A stretch of 64,000 nt of DNA from Termitomyces sp. T153. Lineage: Eukaryota; Basidiomycota; Agaricomycetes; Agaricales; Lyophyllaceae. The position numbers were made by a program, and so were the translations under genes. Each line of letters opens with the position of its first letter. Position 1 is the stretch's first letter. The DNA lies in the NCBI GenBank assembly GCA_018296165.2, contig JACKQL020000001.1:372001-436000 (forward strand). The letters run 5' to 3'. Below the pieces are notes generated by a model. It was not told the origin of the DNA, ran no database searches, and saw nothing but the letters and a program-made list of their open reading frames with translations. Below, one piece after another: positions 43,172 to 54,236 of this stretch.

Positions 43172-46100
43172 TCAGAAAACATCCAGAGAATGTGGACAGT
43201 CGGCAGCAGTGTGTCCCCGGCTCTCGCAGTCCTCGCAGAACAGCTCAGAGTCCCTTTTCACTCCCGCCCCTTTATTCAGCACATCACACCCGAAAATGTC
43301 GTGTCCTGGCCGCTCACATATCTCACACACACCCTCCCCCTCCTTAACCGCCTCCACACTCCCCTTGGTCATTTTCTTATCCTGTCGTGTCAGCTGCTGC
43401 CGTAGTCGCTCCACTTCTTGCTCGAGTTCGTCCTCGCGGTATATCTGCCCATCCATCAGGATTCTTCCCGTTCAGAAGCCTCAAAAATATCATACCTTGG
43501 ATTCAACCAATGCTTCGAGCTCGCTTATTTCCTTGTTAAGCTGAGGGATGCGACAGGTCAGTATTCAACTCAAGCACTTTTGAGAAATCTCATACATCAT
43601 GAATAGTTCGTGTACTCTTCATCTCCACTTCAACAAGTCGCTTTCGCAACTGTTCTTGTTCCATCTACCGTCTGTCAGCGTGTGCAGGCATCTTTCAATA
43701 CCATGTAGCAACACACCTCCAGTCTACCCTTCTGCTCCCTGAGCTTCCGTGGTGAAATCTCTTTGACACCTTCAACGGCTTCTTCCTCCTGTTCCAAACT
43801 CTTGTCGAGGTTCTCCTCCAAGATCTGTACCTCCTGTTCACGAATATCAGTCGGCTAAAATCTTCATTTTCTACACCGTTCAGCCTACCTGCTGCAGCTG
43901 ATTTGCTTCAGAGGCCAATAGTTCATTCTCAGACTCCAAAATTTTAATCCGTTGCAGAGAGGCCACGTTTTCTTTCTGCAACTCTTGTACAATGTGTCTT
44001 GAAAATCAATACCATCAGAAATTTCAAGAACAATCTGTAACCTCAACCTTACTTGAGGCCAGTGATCTCTTCTTTGGCAGTAGACACATCGCATTTCGAA
44101 GAGGGAGAAGCCGGTACAGGCCGCAGCGTCTCCTGTAAACCATTGTTAATAGTCACGTCCCTGTTCTGTTTCTTTCGAATAGTTTCCAATTCCTTGGTCG
44201 TGTCATCCAACGACTGCAACAAAGCACTCATTTTGGTTTCTTGATCACCAATCCTCTCGTACAGCTATCGTATACATAAGAAGTTCCTTCATGGTACAAG
44301 AGAATGGCGCACGCACAGAGGTATTTTTTCGTTTGAGATCCTTCATCTCATCGTCGACCTTGATAGCCGTCCTCTCACTAGCACGATACTGCTTGATAGT
44401 GTCTTGAAGTTGGGCGATCTCTTTTGTATAATGTGCCTTGTCGTTCGCTGCACGTTGAGCGGCTTCAGCCACGCGTGAGAACAAGTCGCCGCCTGAGTGG
44501 TTCGCCACCAAACCATCGAGATTCTGTTTTCGGATGGGCCGAACGCTCGTAACGAGTGGTATTTAGAACGTACCGCCAATTCTGAGCGAAGATTTTCCAC
44601 TTCTGCTCTCGCATTCTCGAGAGCAACAGTACTCTCCCTAAGGGCTTCTTCGATTTCTTCTACACGGCTCTTGGCTTTGGCTTCCGATTTCAAAATTTGT
44701 TCGACCTCCTTCCGGCCATCATTGAGTTCCTGCCTCATTGTATCCTCTTTTTCTTTCAAACGCTTCATCCGCTCGCGCACAAGGGACTCTTCCCTCTCCG
44801 CAGAGGCCTGTGCATCCTCAAGGGCATCCTCCATAGTGGCAATCTTGCGTTGCAAGTGGACAATCTGTTCTCGAAGGGTCTCATTATCAATTTCGGCCGC
44901 AGAAGCCCCAGTAAGTGAGGGAGGTGGTGGAGATGTCGCTATCTGAGCGGTATAGAGCCGTGCCTCTAAAGTTGAGATCCGTTGTTCCAAGTCATAGCGT
45001 TGACTATCCGCGGCACTGAGCCGTTCCTCATATAGCGCAATCGTTTCCTGTAAAGAATCAGCACAAGAGGCAACTTCATGAACACAACAAGTTTACCTGA
45101 CCGGCAGAGCGTAGCTCGTCGATTTGGGCTCCAAGCTCAATCTTCTCATCGTGTAACTCTGCCGTAACCGCTGCTATCCGAGACTCCAATGTAGAAATCG
45201 TCTCGTCCTTGACCTGAATAGCAGTCTCCTTTTGTCGGGTGGCCGCCTCGTGTTCGCCAATCTTAGTTCGCAACTCTTCGGTGATCGCGAGTTTAGTATC
45301 CAGTTGGCCGCGGAGGGCTGCAATATCGCTCTCTTTGGCGCAGTTCTGATCGTCCAGAGCTGCTTCAAGCCGATGTTTGTCGTCTTCCAACGTTTTGATT
45401 CGTGACTCTTGGTCTTCCTTTTCCGTGACTGACGCTGCTAGCAATGCCTCAAGGCTGGCAATCTTCACGCGTGCGTCATCTAACCCATCTTGTATTTGTT
45501 GGTCGGCCTTGGTATCAAGAGGTGACTGAATCGCACGGAGACGCTCATTGTCATATTCAAGAGCGTTGATCCGGGACTGAAGTTGATCCATAAGAACATG
45601 GTCGTCGACAGCCGAAGATCGAACTGAGGCGGCAGAGTCAGAACGCGTAGATGTCACACTGACCGATTTGAGCTGATAGCTCCTATCTTGTGAAACCTTC
45701 GAAAATGCGTCCAGATCCGGCATGTCGATAGCGCCTATTGAACGATTCAAGGAGACAGCACGAGAAGACATGGGAGAGGCGGGAGGTGGCATCGCCATTG
45801 CACTGGGCAATCGAGCCCGAGGTGTACTTAGGGATCCAGAAGGCCGGATTTTACTGGGTGTCGGTAAGATACCACCGCCTGCACGGCCATTCAGGCCAGG
45901 CTTAGGTGTTGCAAATGGGGAACCAATAGAAGTAGGACTCCGAAGGTCATGAGAGGGTGAAGACAATGATCGTGTGGGGCTTTCCAGTTCTGACAAGCGT
46001 CGTGACGGGCTTCCAGCATTAGCATTGCGAGAGCTCAGCTGTTTGGCAGTAATGGACATGTACTTGGAGGCCCTAGATCCCGGAGTAAATTTCCCAACAG

Positions 46101-47082
46101 GAACGGGGACCTCTGTCTTAGTAGAAGTTGTTTTGGTTAGAGGCCGACGAAGACGAGCAGCAGGCGTAGTCCCGGGTGTGACGCGCCCCGAGGAAAGAGA
46201 AGGAGTAATTCGTCCAGTATTTGAGGGCGTCACGCGACCGTTAGATATAGAAGATGACAGTGACATACGGGGTCCTGCTATTGACGAAGATGTTGAGGGG
46301 GTTATCCGTCCCGAAAGAGCCGGTGCGGTACATCCTCCACGAGAGGATGCGACAGAGGAAGGGCGCGGAATCGCGCCAACCCCAACTGTAGGAGCAGAAA
46401 GTTTGTTTACAGAGACAAAGACGCCGCAGCTGTCTGGACATGAAAAGTACTGAAATCTGCGGGTCAATACGACCACCAAGATCAGCGATGGCGACGCAAG
46501 GTAGAATTCGACCTACCCATTGACATTTCCATTATTTTTTCCTTTGCCCGCGAATCCTCTGCTCAACTGCACACCGGCCCAGGTACCTTGCTTTCCCTCG
46601 ATCGGCCCGACATATCTCAAGACACCTTCAAACCCCAATGATTCAATCCGCACATTGTCGCCGACGCCGAATGTTCTGGATACAGCTTTTGGAACGTCAG
46701 ATATCCTGCTGGAAGGTCGACTGTGTGATTGGACCGGGGTCTTTGCTCTGGAATATTGGCTACCTGTGTTCGAAGATGTAGATGCAACAGAAGAGGGGCG
46801 GCCAGTAACAGAACGACGGCCAGACTGGGAGAACGAAGCAGATTTTGGGGAAAGTGACGCGGTCAGGCTTGGACGATGGTGCGCTGGATCATTGGCCTTG
46901 ATGGCGTCTGCAAAGGCGCGAGACATGTACTCGACATCGGCGGGATTGGGATTGGGATTGGGATTGGGATTGGGATGGAGGACGGTGGACGACGCGCGTG
47001 AACGGCTTGGAGTTGGGATGGCGCTTGTTCTAGCAGGGCCAGGTATTCCAGACTGTCGAAGTTTGCCAGGAGTTGCAGACAT
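43172..47082 (-). CDS. CLIP-170-like microtubule plus-end protein
   Basis: The order is that of CLIP-170: a Ser/Pro-rich basic N-terminus, one CAP-Gly domain (FGVGDNVRIESLGFEGVLRYVG, QGTWAGVQLSRGFAGKGKNNG, NGRYFSCPDSCGVFV) with the GKNNG tubulin-tail motif, a long Ser-rich basic region (46450-45700), then a long coiled coil with leucine/alanine heptads, and two C-terminal zinc knuckles (CEICERPGHDIFGC and CEDCESRGHTAADC). Fungal homologues Bik1 and Tip1 guide microtubule growth and dynein delivery. A Pro-Asn dipeptide run near the N-terminus comes from a GGGATT repeat. Many introns in the coiled-coil part. Its start is 77 bp from the eIF2B-gamma stop. Confidence 0.92.
46942..46977 (+). repeat. 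GGGATT hexanucleotide repeat (5 perfect units plus 1)
   Basis: Five perfect GGGATT units and one GGGATG on the + strand. On the coding (-) strand they encode an alternating Pro-Asn run in the N-terminus of the CLIP-170-like protein. The G-runs also fit a G-quadruplex pattern on the non-coding strand. Confidence 0.85.
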
Positions 47083-47122
47083 GGCGAGCCAAACCCAACT
47101 TTCTGATTGCTATATACGCTGC

Positions 47123-47128
47123 CACGTG
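47123..47128. promoter_or_regulatory. CACGTG element in the CLIP-170-like gene promoter
   Basis: An E-box core 41 bp upstream of the start codon, inside the 77-bp gap to the eIF2B-gamma stop. Support is position only. Confidence 0.3.
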
Positions 47129-47158
47129 CCAAGTCACGTAAATTACCATCACCCTACT

Positions 47159-48991
47159 TTACGCGTCGCTACCCTCTCCGTCCCTCGTCTCCTCCCTACC
47201 AACCGCTGCTGTCCAATCCGAAACATCCAGCTTTTCGCCCTTGAACGTCTCCCCAGCTTCAACTTCATAGCCAGCCTGCGTAACGCAGCGCGATAGCTCG
47301 GCCTTCGACCCAATCTTTGTGTTCTTCCCGAGAATACACCCCTCAAGCTTTGCCCTAACGTGTTCTTTATCAGAAAGAGCTAGATTTTGCGGTTAATAGG
47401 CGCACCCGTCCTCCACCACACAATGATCTAATAGAACGCATCCAACTATCTTCGCCATCTTTCCGATTACGCAGTGGCGTCCAATAACAGACTTCTTTAC
47501 TGTCGTACGTTCAGATATCTGCGTCGACTCTCCTATTACGGTATCGCTGGATATTTGTGCCTTTTGGTCGATCAGAGACCTATCTTTTGGTTCTATGGGC
47601 AGAGTATAGGTGACTTGTGAGAGGAACTGTGGAGAGGTTGAGTGTGACCCAAGCAATACAGCGCGAAACAGAACACACTCGTCTGTTGATCTCAAGGAAT
47701 TTGGGTATGGTGTTCACCCGCATCGCAAAACCCGCTTCCGCGCGATGAATGGCGATCCCCACTCTCAAGCTATTAGAATTACCGAAATCATCGTATTCTT
47801 GTGTTGGAGAAGGTGGAACAGATACAGATGGGTCTCTTGACAGTATACTCCTGTTGAACGAGTCATTGAAGATGTTTGTATCCTTCGACATGGTTGAATG
47901 TTTGAGAGCTAAAGCTTGCGATGTAGAATTCGTGATGGGATTGAGGCCTAGTTTAAGGTGAGCAAATTAGGGGAATAGAAAACTCGGACTACACACATCG
48001 AGCGTATTTTCTTCTACGAGTGCGTTGGTATTGTAGCTTTAACAACCAAGGAAGGAAATCCTCTCGAAATGAATCAAAATGGCGTTTTTCGTAGAGTACG
48101 TCCAAGACAGGTCGTCGACAGACATACACGTGAGAGTCTTGAAAAATCGATGAAAGTTTTGTGCGTGGATACCTGGGATCAGATGAGTAACCATGTCAAG
48201 AATAGTGTCAAAAGAAACGGGTCGACAGACCGCGATAATGAAGCTATGCGCAATTCTATCTCTTCTACATTCCGATCCTGGTCATCGTGTGTATCAACAT
48301 GAAGGAGTGTTCCGGTGGCTTCATCCCAGACGATAGGGAAGGGTTGAGGGTGGGGCCCCCACTCATCTGGGAAGGCACCTTTTTCAGGTTTGTAATCTTC
48401 AAACCAACAAGTAGTTGCGATAGAACCATCAGATATCGCGTCCGTACGGAACTTATTCAAAAGAGTACTCAAAGGCAGCGAAGGTGGAGGAATGAAGTCG
48501 CAGGGTACGAGAACAAAGTCCTCGGTAATTCGATTTGAAAAATGACGAAGAATGGTACAGGTCCCAACACTAGCATCTTGAGATTCGTCGTATGTTTGTA
48601 GGTCTATCCGTAGTGTTGATGAGGAAACAGCTATTTCAGAGTGTATGTGATGATATAGTGTTTGTCGATGTATCGAAGGACAGATCAGAAGTACATCTTG
48701 ACCAAAGGTGTCAGTTTTAAGAGATGACGACAGAAGGAAAATGTCATACCATGGATGCCTGATTGCTCTATCCAAGACAAAGTGTAGTCAATCATCGGTC
48801 TGTTGGCGACAGGAAGCAAGGCCTTTGGACATGGCTCATCGCCATAATTACTGGTCAGAGGAAGGAGCCTGGGAGGAATGAGATAACGAAATGATATGGC
48901 AAGAGATGATTCACTCGTTTCCAAAACCAGCCAGTAGAACTGCGAGGAACTCCCTTTTGACGAGATCGACAGTCTCGCGTTCAATGTCCAT
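47159..48991 (-). CDS. GCD1: Translation initiation factor eIF2B subunit gamma
   Basis: The start MDIERETVDLVKREFLAVLLAGFGNE joins, across an intron (48891-48936 region), to LLPLTSNYGDEPCPKALLPVANRPMIDYTLSWIEQSGI, the nucleotidyltransferase-like domain signature of eIF2B-gamma. FVLVPCDFIPPP and LHVDTHDDQDRNVEEIEL follow. The C-terminal left-handed beta-helix hexapeptides are clear (SLIDQKAQISSDTVIGESTQISERTTVKKSVIGRHCVIGKMAKIVGCVLLDHCVVEDG, KLEGCILGKNTKIGSKAELSRCVTQAGY). The protein is part of the GDP-GTP exchange factor for eIF2. It is divergent from the Nak1-type kinase, 84 bp between ATGs. Confidence 0.94.
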
Positions 48992-49053
48992 GGGTAAGAA
49001 GTACTGGTGGGAAATGCGATATTTCTACTTTCTCTATTTCGAGGTCAGGTGAT

Positions 49054-49059
49054 CACGTG
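49054..49059. promoter_or_regulatory. CACGTG element in the eIF2B-gamma/kinase divergent promoter
   Basis: An E-box core within the 84-bp gap between divergent start codons. Role inferred from position only. Confidence 0.3.
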
Positions 49060-49075
49060 GACATGTAGGGCCTGC

Positions 49076-51911
49076 ATGGCGACCTCGACCTCGACCTCGT
49101 CCGTCCACCAGCTGTACAGGAGGCTCGAAACTATTGGCAAGGGCGCCTATGGCTCGGTACACAAAGGAGAGCACATTCCAACAGGCAATATTGTGGCCCT
49201 AAAGATTATCAATCTTGACGATAAATCTGGCTCGGACGACGTTGGCGACATCCAGCGAGAGGTAGCTCTGCTCTCTCAACTTCGCGATGCTCCAAACATC
49301 ACAAAGTACTATGGATGTCACATGGATGGTCCTCGTGTTTGGATCGTAATGGAGCTTGCTCAAGGAGGGAGTGTGCTGTCGCTCATGAAAGCGTCAAGGA
49401 ATGGGTGCCTCGAGGAGAAATACGTCGCTCTCATAGTCAGAGAAGTTCTTGTCGGGCTCAGCTATCTCCACAAGGTTCCGGTGATACATCGAGACGTAAA
49501 AGCTGCCAACATACTCGTCACCGCCACTGGGAAGGTAGTTATCTGCGACTTCGGTGTCGCCGCACTTCTTGCTACTTCATCTAGCAAGCGGAATACTTTG
49601 ACCGGAACTCCTCATTGGATGGCCCCTGAGCTCCTTCAAACCCTTCCAGTCTATGACACAAAGGCCGATATCTGGAGTCTGGGTATCGCAGTCTATGAGA
49701 TGATCAAAGGCAGCCCACCGCATCACAGTCTGGAACATATCAAAGTCATGGATCTAATACCTAAGGCGAAGCCACCGCGCCTCGGTGAGAATGAGGCGGG
49801 AAAGGACTTACGGGACTTCATGGCGATGTGCCTGAGGGAATCTCCAGCCGAAGTATGCTGTTACCATAATACAGTCCCACCTCTGACTAGGTCTTGACAG
49901 CGCCTGCCAGCCGATGAACTTAGCAAATCGAAATGGATCAAATCGATTGCTAAAGTTAGCGTATCTGTTCTCAAAGATCTCGTCGATCGCTTCGAACAAG
50001 CTGCCAAGAGAGTCAGCCTTGCAGAACCATTAGACTGGGAAGAGGAGGAAGAGCGAGAGTACGCAAGTCCTACAGCATTGAGAATTGATCCTTATGCTTT
50101 TGTCATCTGCAGTCTTTTAGGATTAGATGTTGGGGACGACGAGAGTGTGTGGGAATTCGAGACCGTCCGGGGCCGCTCATCTCAACCTGGTTCGTTCCGT
50201 GAAAATTCATATGAAGCAGAGCACGAATCAGTGCAAGCTATCGTTCATTCTCCACAATCGTCAAATCTACCATCCTCGCTTCGTGCCCTTTTTGAGGATG
50301 ATTCTCTTCCTCCACAACAAATATTACGACCCCCCGCCTTTCAAGTTTCTTCTTACCCTGGTACACCGAGTCCCCCAAGTTCTATCCCTCCGTCAACATC
50401 ATCTTCTCCGGGGAAAGAACGAATACCAACGAAACCACCGCAAATGCAGGATTCTTTGGGAGATAAACCGACAGTCAAACAAAGAACTTTCGTTTATCCA
50501 CCCCGCGGAATGGCACGTTCACGTTTGAAATTATCATCAAACGTACCTAGTCCCGATGATGAAGCTGGTTTCTATGCAGCTACTGAATCCAAACTTGCTC
50601 TTTCGCCAAGCGTTCCTAGTCCATCTCTAGATAATCTTGGTGATCCTCCGATGAACACTACTCTTTGTGACCCTCGCTTCCTTCAGTTGGCTCGAAAGCC
50701 TTATGAAATCGACACGACATACCTCCCTCACGATGATGGACTTCTTAGTGACGAGGCGAGTCCATCGACGACCATAACCCCGGGTCTTATATCTTCCAGT
50801 TTGGAAAACCTTCCTTTGAATCGACCTGTCATGGGCAGACGAAGATCCAAGAGTACTGGAGAGGCGCTCGGTCCTCGACGCAATGGCCGAGCAGATTTGG
50901 CGTCTCCTTCCGCCTTCCATTTTCCGCATCCCTCCCCTTCATCTTTGCAAACATCTTCGACCTCACATAATCATCCACCACCTACTCATTTTGGCTCTCT
51001 AACGCCTGGAAGCTCACAACATACGCATCAAACGACCTATTCGCTGGATACATCTGCTTCAACACTATATCAAGCTTCACCTAGCCCGGTACCTTCCTCC
51101 GTGGCTCGTACCAGATCGGCAACTGCCCTTCCTGAGGCAGAAAGTCAATTTATTCAAAAAATTCAGGCCAACGGGGCCCACTTGTTGCCACCTTTGAAGC
51201 CGTTTGCGTTGTCGGACAGATCTTCTAGACACGGCAATGATACTGGTACGAATATGAATCCCTCCGCGCCCGGACTAAGAGATGTCCTCAAGGTGGATTT
51301 CCTCCTCGATTTGGTCGAGAACAACATCTGATTTGTTTGCGTAGATCCCTTCTTTGACATCTGAACATCATCTGGGAATGTCCGACCTTCTGCCACCCTC
51401 GCCGTCTGCTTCGGCGTACAATGTTCGCAATTTTCTCGCATCTTCGAGTTCTCTCAGCTCTGTCACGAACACTTTTGAATCTAAACAACAACAATTGCCA
51501 TTTCGTGAAGCAGGAGTAACGGCTGCCTCTTCTATCTCCTTGGGTTACCTCCGGTCGAATACGCCGCCACCATTCCAACGGACTGCGACAGAGCCTACAT
51601 CTTCTGCGCCATCGTACGGGAGAGGGATACACTCGCGAAATACATCACTCGGAAATGGGACAACGATCACGTTACCTCACGGTCCATCCATTCGACCCTT
51701 GGATTACAGCAAACTCTTTATGGCTGATAATACATCTTCAGAACTTGCGCGAACCATTGATGATCTCGTGCAGTGGTTGACAGTCGTGGAGGTTGGACTG
51801 AGCGGATTACTGGATAAAATTCCTGCTGATACCATCGAGGAGGAGCAGGAGGTAAGCAGCGATGTCGATGACGAACAAGTCACACCTAGTTGTTCGAGTT
51901 ATCCACCGTAA
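49076..51911 (+). CDS. Ste20/GC-family protein kinase, Nak1/Kic1 type
   Basis: The kinase domain starts soon after MATSTSTSSVHQLY: glycine loop IGKGAYGSVHKG, VAIK-type lysine in VALKIINLD, catalytic loop HRDVKAANIL, DFG in CDFGVAALL, activation segment GTPHWMAPELL and DIWSLGIAVYEM. This is a GCK-III-like kinase; with its long Ser/Pro C-terminus and the conserved blocks RIDPYAFVICSLLG and ELARTIDDLVQWLTVVEVGLSGLLDKIP it matches fungal Nak1/Kic1 of the RAM/MOR polarity network. The ATG at 49076 is preferred, as the frame upstream has no ATG. One end is at 51911; an alternative last intron (GAG|GTAAGC..CCTCCAG|TAG) would end the protein 18 residues earlier, at a stop at 51945-51947. Confidence 0.92.
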
Positions 51912-52046
51912 GAAAAACAATACGTGACGATTCATGACCTCCAGTAGCCCGCTGATTTATGACCGGATGTAAGAGTAGGCACGATGTACAATTTATCTAA
52001 CTGCATATACTTATCGCAAAGCATTCAAGATTTAAATGACCATCGT

Positions 52047-52864
52047 TTAGGATATATAGTTATTGGCCAAAAGGTACTCCGTGATGATACGAACACTTTC
52101 GATTATGTCCATTTCATCGGTTTTGATGTGTATCTCAGGGTCTTCTGGCGCCTCGTAAGGAGCCGATACACCGGTAAAATCTGAGTACAATGAATGTAAG
52201 GACGCTTGATGTTTATTCTGAAAAACATACCTTTGATTTCGCCAGTCCGCGCTTTTTTATAAAGACCCTTTGGATCTCTTGCTTCCACGACATGAAGAGG
52301 GGCATCGACGAAGACTTCGACAAAAGGTATGCCTGACTTTACATGGAGGTCACGGGCCAATGCTCGATCAACGAGATAAGGCGATATAAAGGCTGTGACA
52401 ACAACACATGCCGAATCTGCGAAAAGTTTTGATACCTGCCGGGAAGGTTCTATGACAAGGCGGGGAGTACTCGTTTGAAAACACATACCTCGCCGATTCT
52501 ACGAATGTTTTCATTTCTGGATTTTTCGTCGAAGCCCAGATCCTTGTTTAAGCCAAATCTAACATTGTCGCCATCGAGACGATAGACATATTTGTGCAAA
52601 TGTAAGAGATGCTGTTCCAGGGCACAGGCGATGGTGGACTGTGATGGATTGGTTCATCATTTGGTCGCTCAGGTCTTAAGGAACTTGGTCAGACCTTGCC
52701 ACTAGCGCTGAGGCCGGTCAGCCAAATAGTGACACCCTTCTGTTGCAGAAATTTTGATCGTTCAGCGGCGGTCACTGAACCTGATAATGGCATGATTGAT
52801 TAGTTAAATGGTTCTTTCTAGGTAAAAGACTATAACCTGGGTGAAAAGTGATGTTGGTCGCCAT
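52047..52864 (-). CDS. MET14: Adenylylsulfate (APS) kinase
   Basis: The enzyme phosphorylates APS to PAPS in sulfate assimilation. The start [10 protein letters not shown] (then an intron) continues [40 protein letters not shown], with the P-loop GLSASGKST. Substrate motifs are [48 protein letters not shown], and the lid/loop [48 protein letters not shown]. It ends YLLANNYIS. Length about 200 residues, as in the family. Introns interrupt near FHPG, EVSK and GEIK. It converges with the kinase gene. Confidence 0.96.
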
Positions 52865-53153
52865 TGCAAGTAATAATGAAAAAGAGAACTGGTTATGATC
52901 TGACGCAAGTTTTCGAAAAGTTATCATCTTGATTCTTTGGCATGAGCAAAAGTCACGCGATCTGATCAGATGACCTTTAGAGGCGATCACCTGATGACGC
53001 GTTTCTCACTTTTTACCGGCCAGGAGATAATCTCCAGACGAAACTGTTGATGGAAGGGTTCCCACTGAGAAATTATCGATTTATCCAGGCTGGTTGCCTT
53101 CTGACTCCAGATACACAGAATGTAGTAACCCTGATATCCCTGATATAGCCTTC

Positions 53154-54182
53154 TCATTTGCCCTCCAGGCTGTCAGCGTTTGCATTCTCTTCGTCCTGCA
53201 TCTGCATTTCCCTGCAGACCCAGACAATGATTTGTTGGATAGCCTCCGTAACTTTCTCAGTGCTCAAGGGTTGATTGACCGGCGGGCAATGCAAGAATAA
53301 GACTTGGCTATTCCTGCGTCTCTCGTAGGGATTGGCAGTCCGCTTGGCCTCTGCGAGAGAGCAAAAGTAGATAAAATCGCATAGATAATGACCAGCATCC
53401 ATAGAGGTATATATTTGCTGTACGAGCGTGATGAGCAGCGCGAAAGAGCAACATGATAACAATACCCTCAACCGACCTCAATACCAGACTGCTTCAGGTC
53501 TTGAACCAGTCTTGTCACATCAATCTCGGTCGGGAGCTCGTCAGGAAAGGATTCGTATTGAACACCGAAACCGCGTGTTGGTCTAGCAGATGTGTCCGAT
53601 CCGATGTGTTCAACCATTTCTAGCCCCAGACGTTCTCTTTCCAGATTCTCCGCGAGATGATCGTCAGGTCTACGACTGAAATCCTTAGGCGTGGAGCGAG
53701 CGAGAGGTGCAAGTTTTCCGTCTGCATCTTTCATATGATAACCCAGTTTGTGTCCCTGCCTTTCCATCCTGAGAGGACCACGACCAGCGACGCCGATGTG
53801 GAAGATGAAGTCATAGCCAGAGGGCGGAGGCGGTGGGAAGCTGTCTCTGACCGTGTGGGGCAATATCGGCGGTCGTGAATGGAGCCCAGGGACATCTGCG
53901 AGGACGGCCTCATAGATGACTGGGATCTCAAGGGCAGAGATGTGGATTGGACGAGGACGGCCTCGGGTACCAGCTGCAGTGGGGTCGGGGTAGAGAGTGG
54001 TGTCGTGCAGAGGCTGGACGGCCAACCATGATGGATTCACCTCGTAGTGATGGAATGGCTGAGCTTCCCCGGAATCAGATATTTTCCAGTACACTGCCAG
54101 GCTCAGCTGCACTCACACCAAAGCCAGTGACGAGCACACGGAACGTCGCGTCCTCAGGCGACTCTTTGGGAATCGTGGGCAT
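53154..54182 (-). CDS. Pyroglutamyl-peptidase I (peptidase C15)
   Basis: It removes N-terminal pyroglutamate from peptides. The start MPTIPKESPEDATFRVLVTGFG joins across an intron to PFHHYEVNPSWLAVQPL, the N-terminal C15 signature. FIFHIGVAGRGPLRMERQGHKLGYHMKD holds the middle fold with Gly-rich loops. The nucleophile Cys is in SMDAGHYLCDFIYF (rebuilt by joining GIE|QIYTSMDAG across an intron) and the catalytic His in LFLHCPPVN. A fungal insert of about 60 residues separates the two halves. The active Glu of the triad was not placed with certainty. Its start is 55 bp from the MGS1 stop on the same strand. Confidence 0.88.
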
Positions 54183-54236
54183 GGGTATCTAAGTTACACC
54201 AGACCAGACCAGTCTGCCTATAGAACCATCCTGATC

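Noticed and set aside
46942..46977. Interstitial telomere repeat
   Set aside because: The unit is GGGATT, not TTAGGG, and it lies inside a coding exon as Pro-Asn codons.
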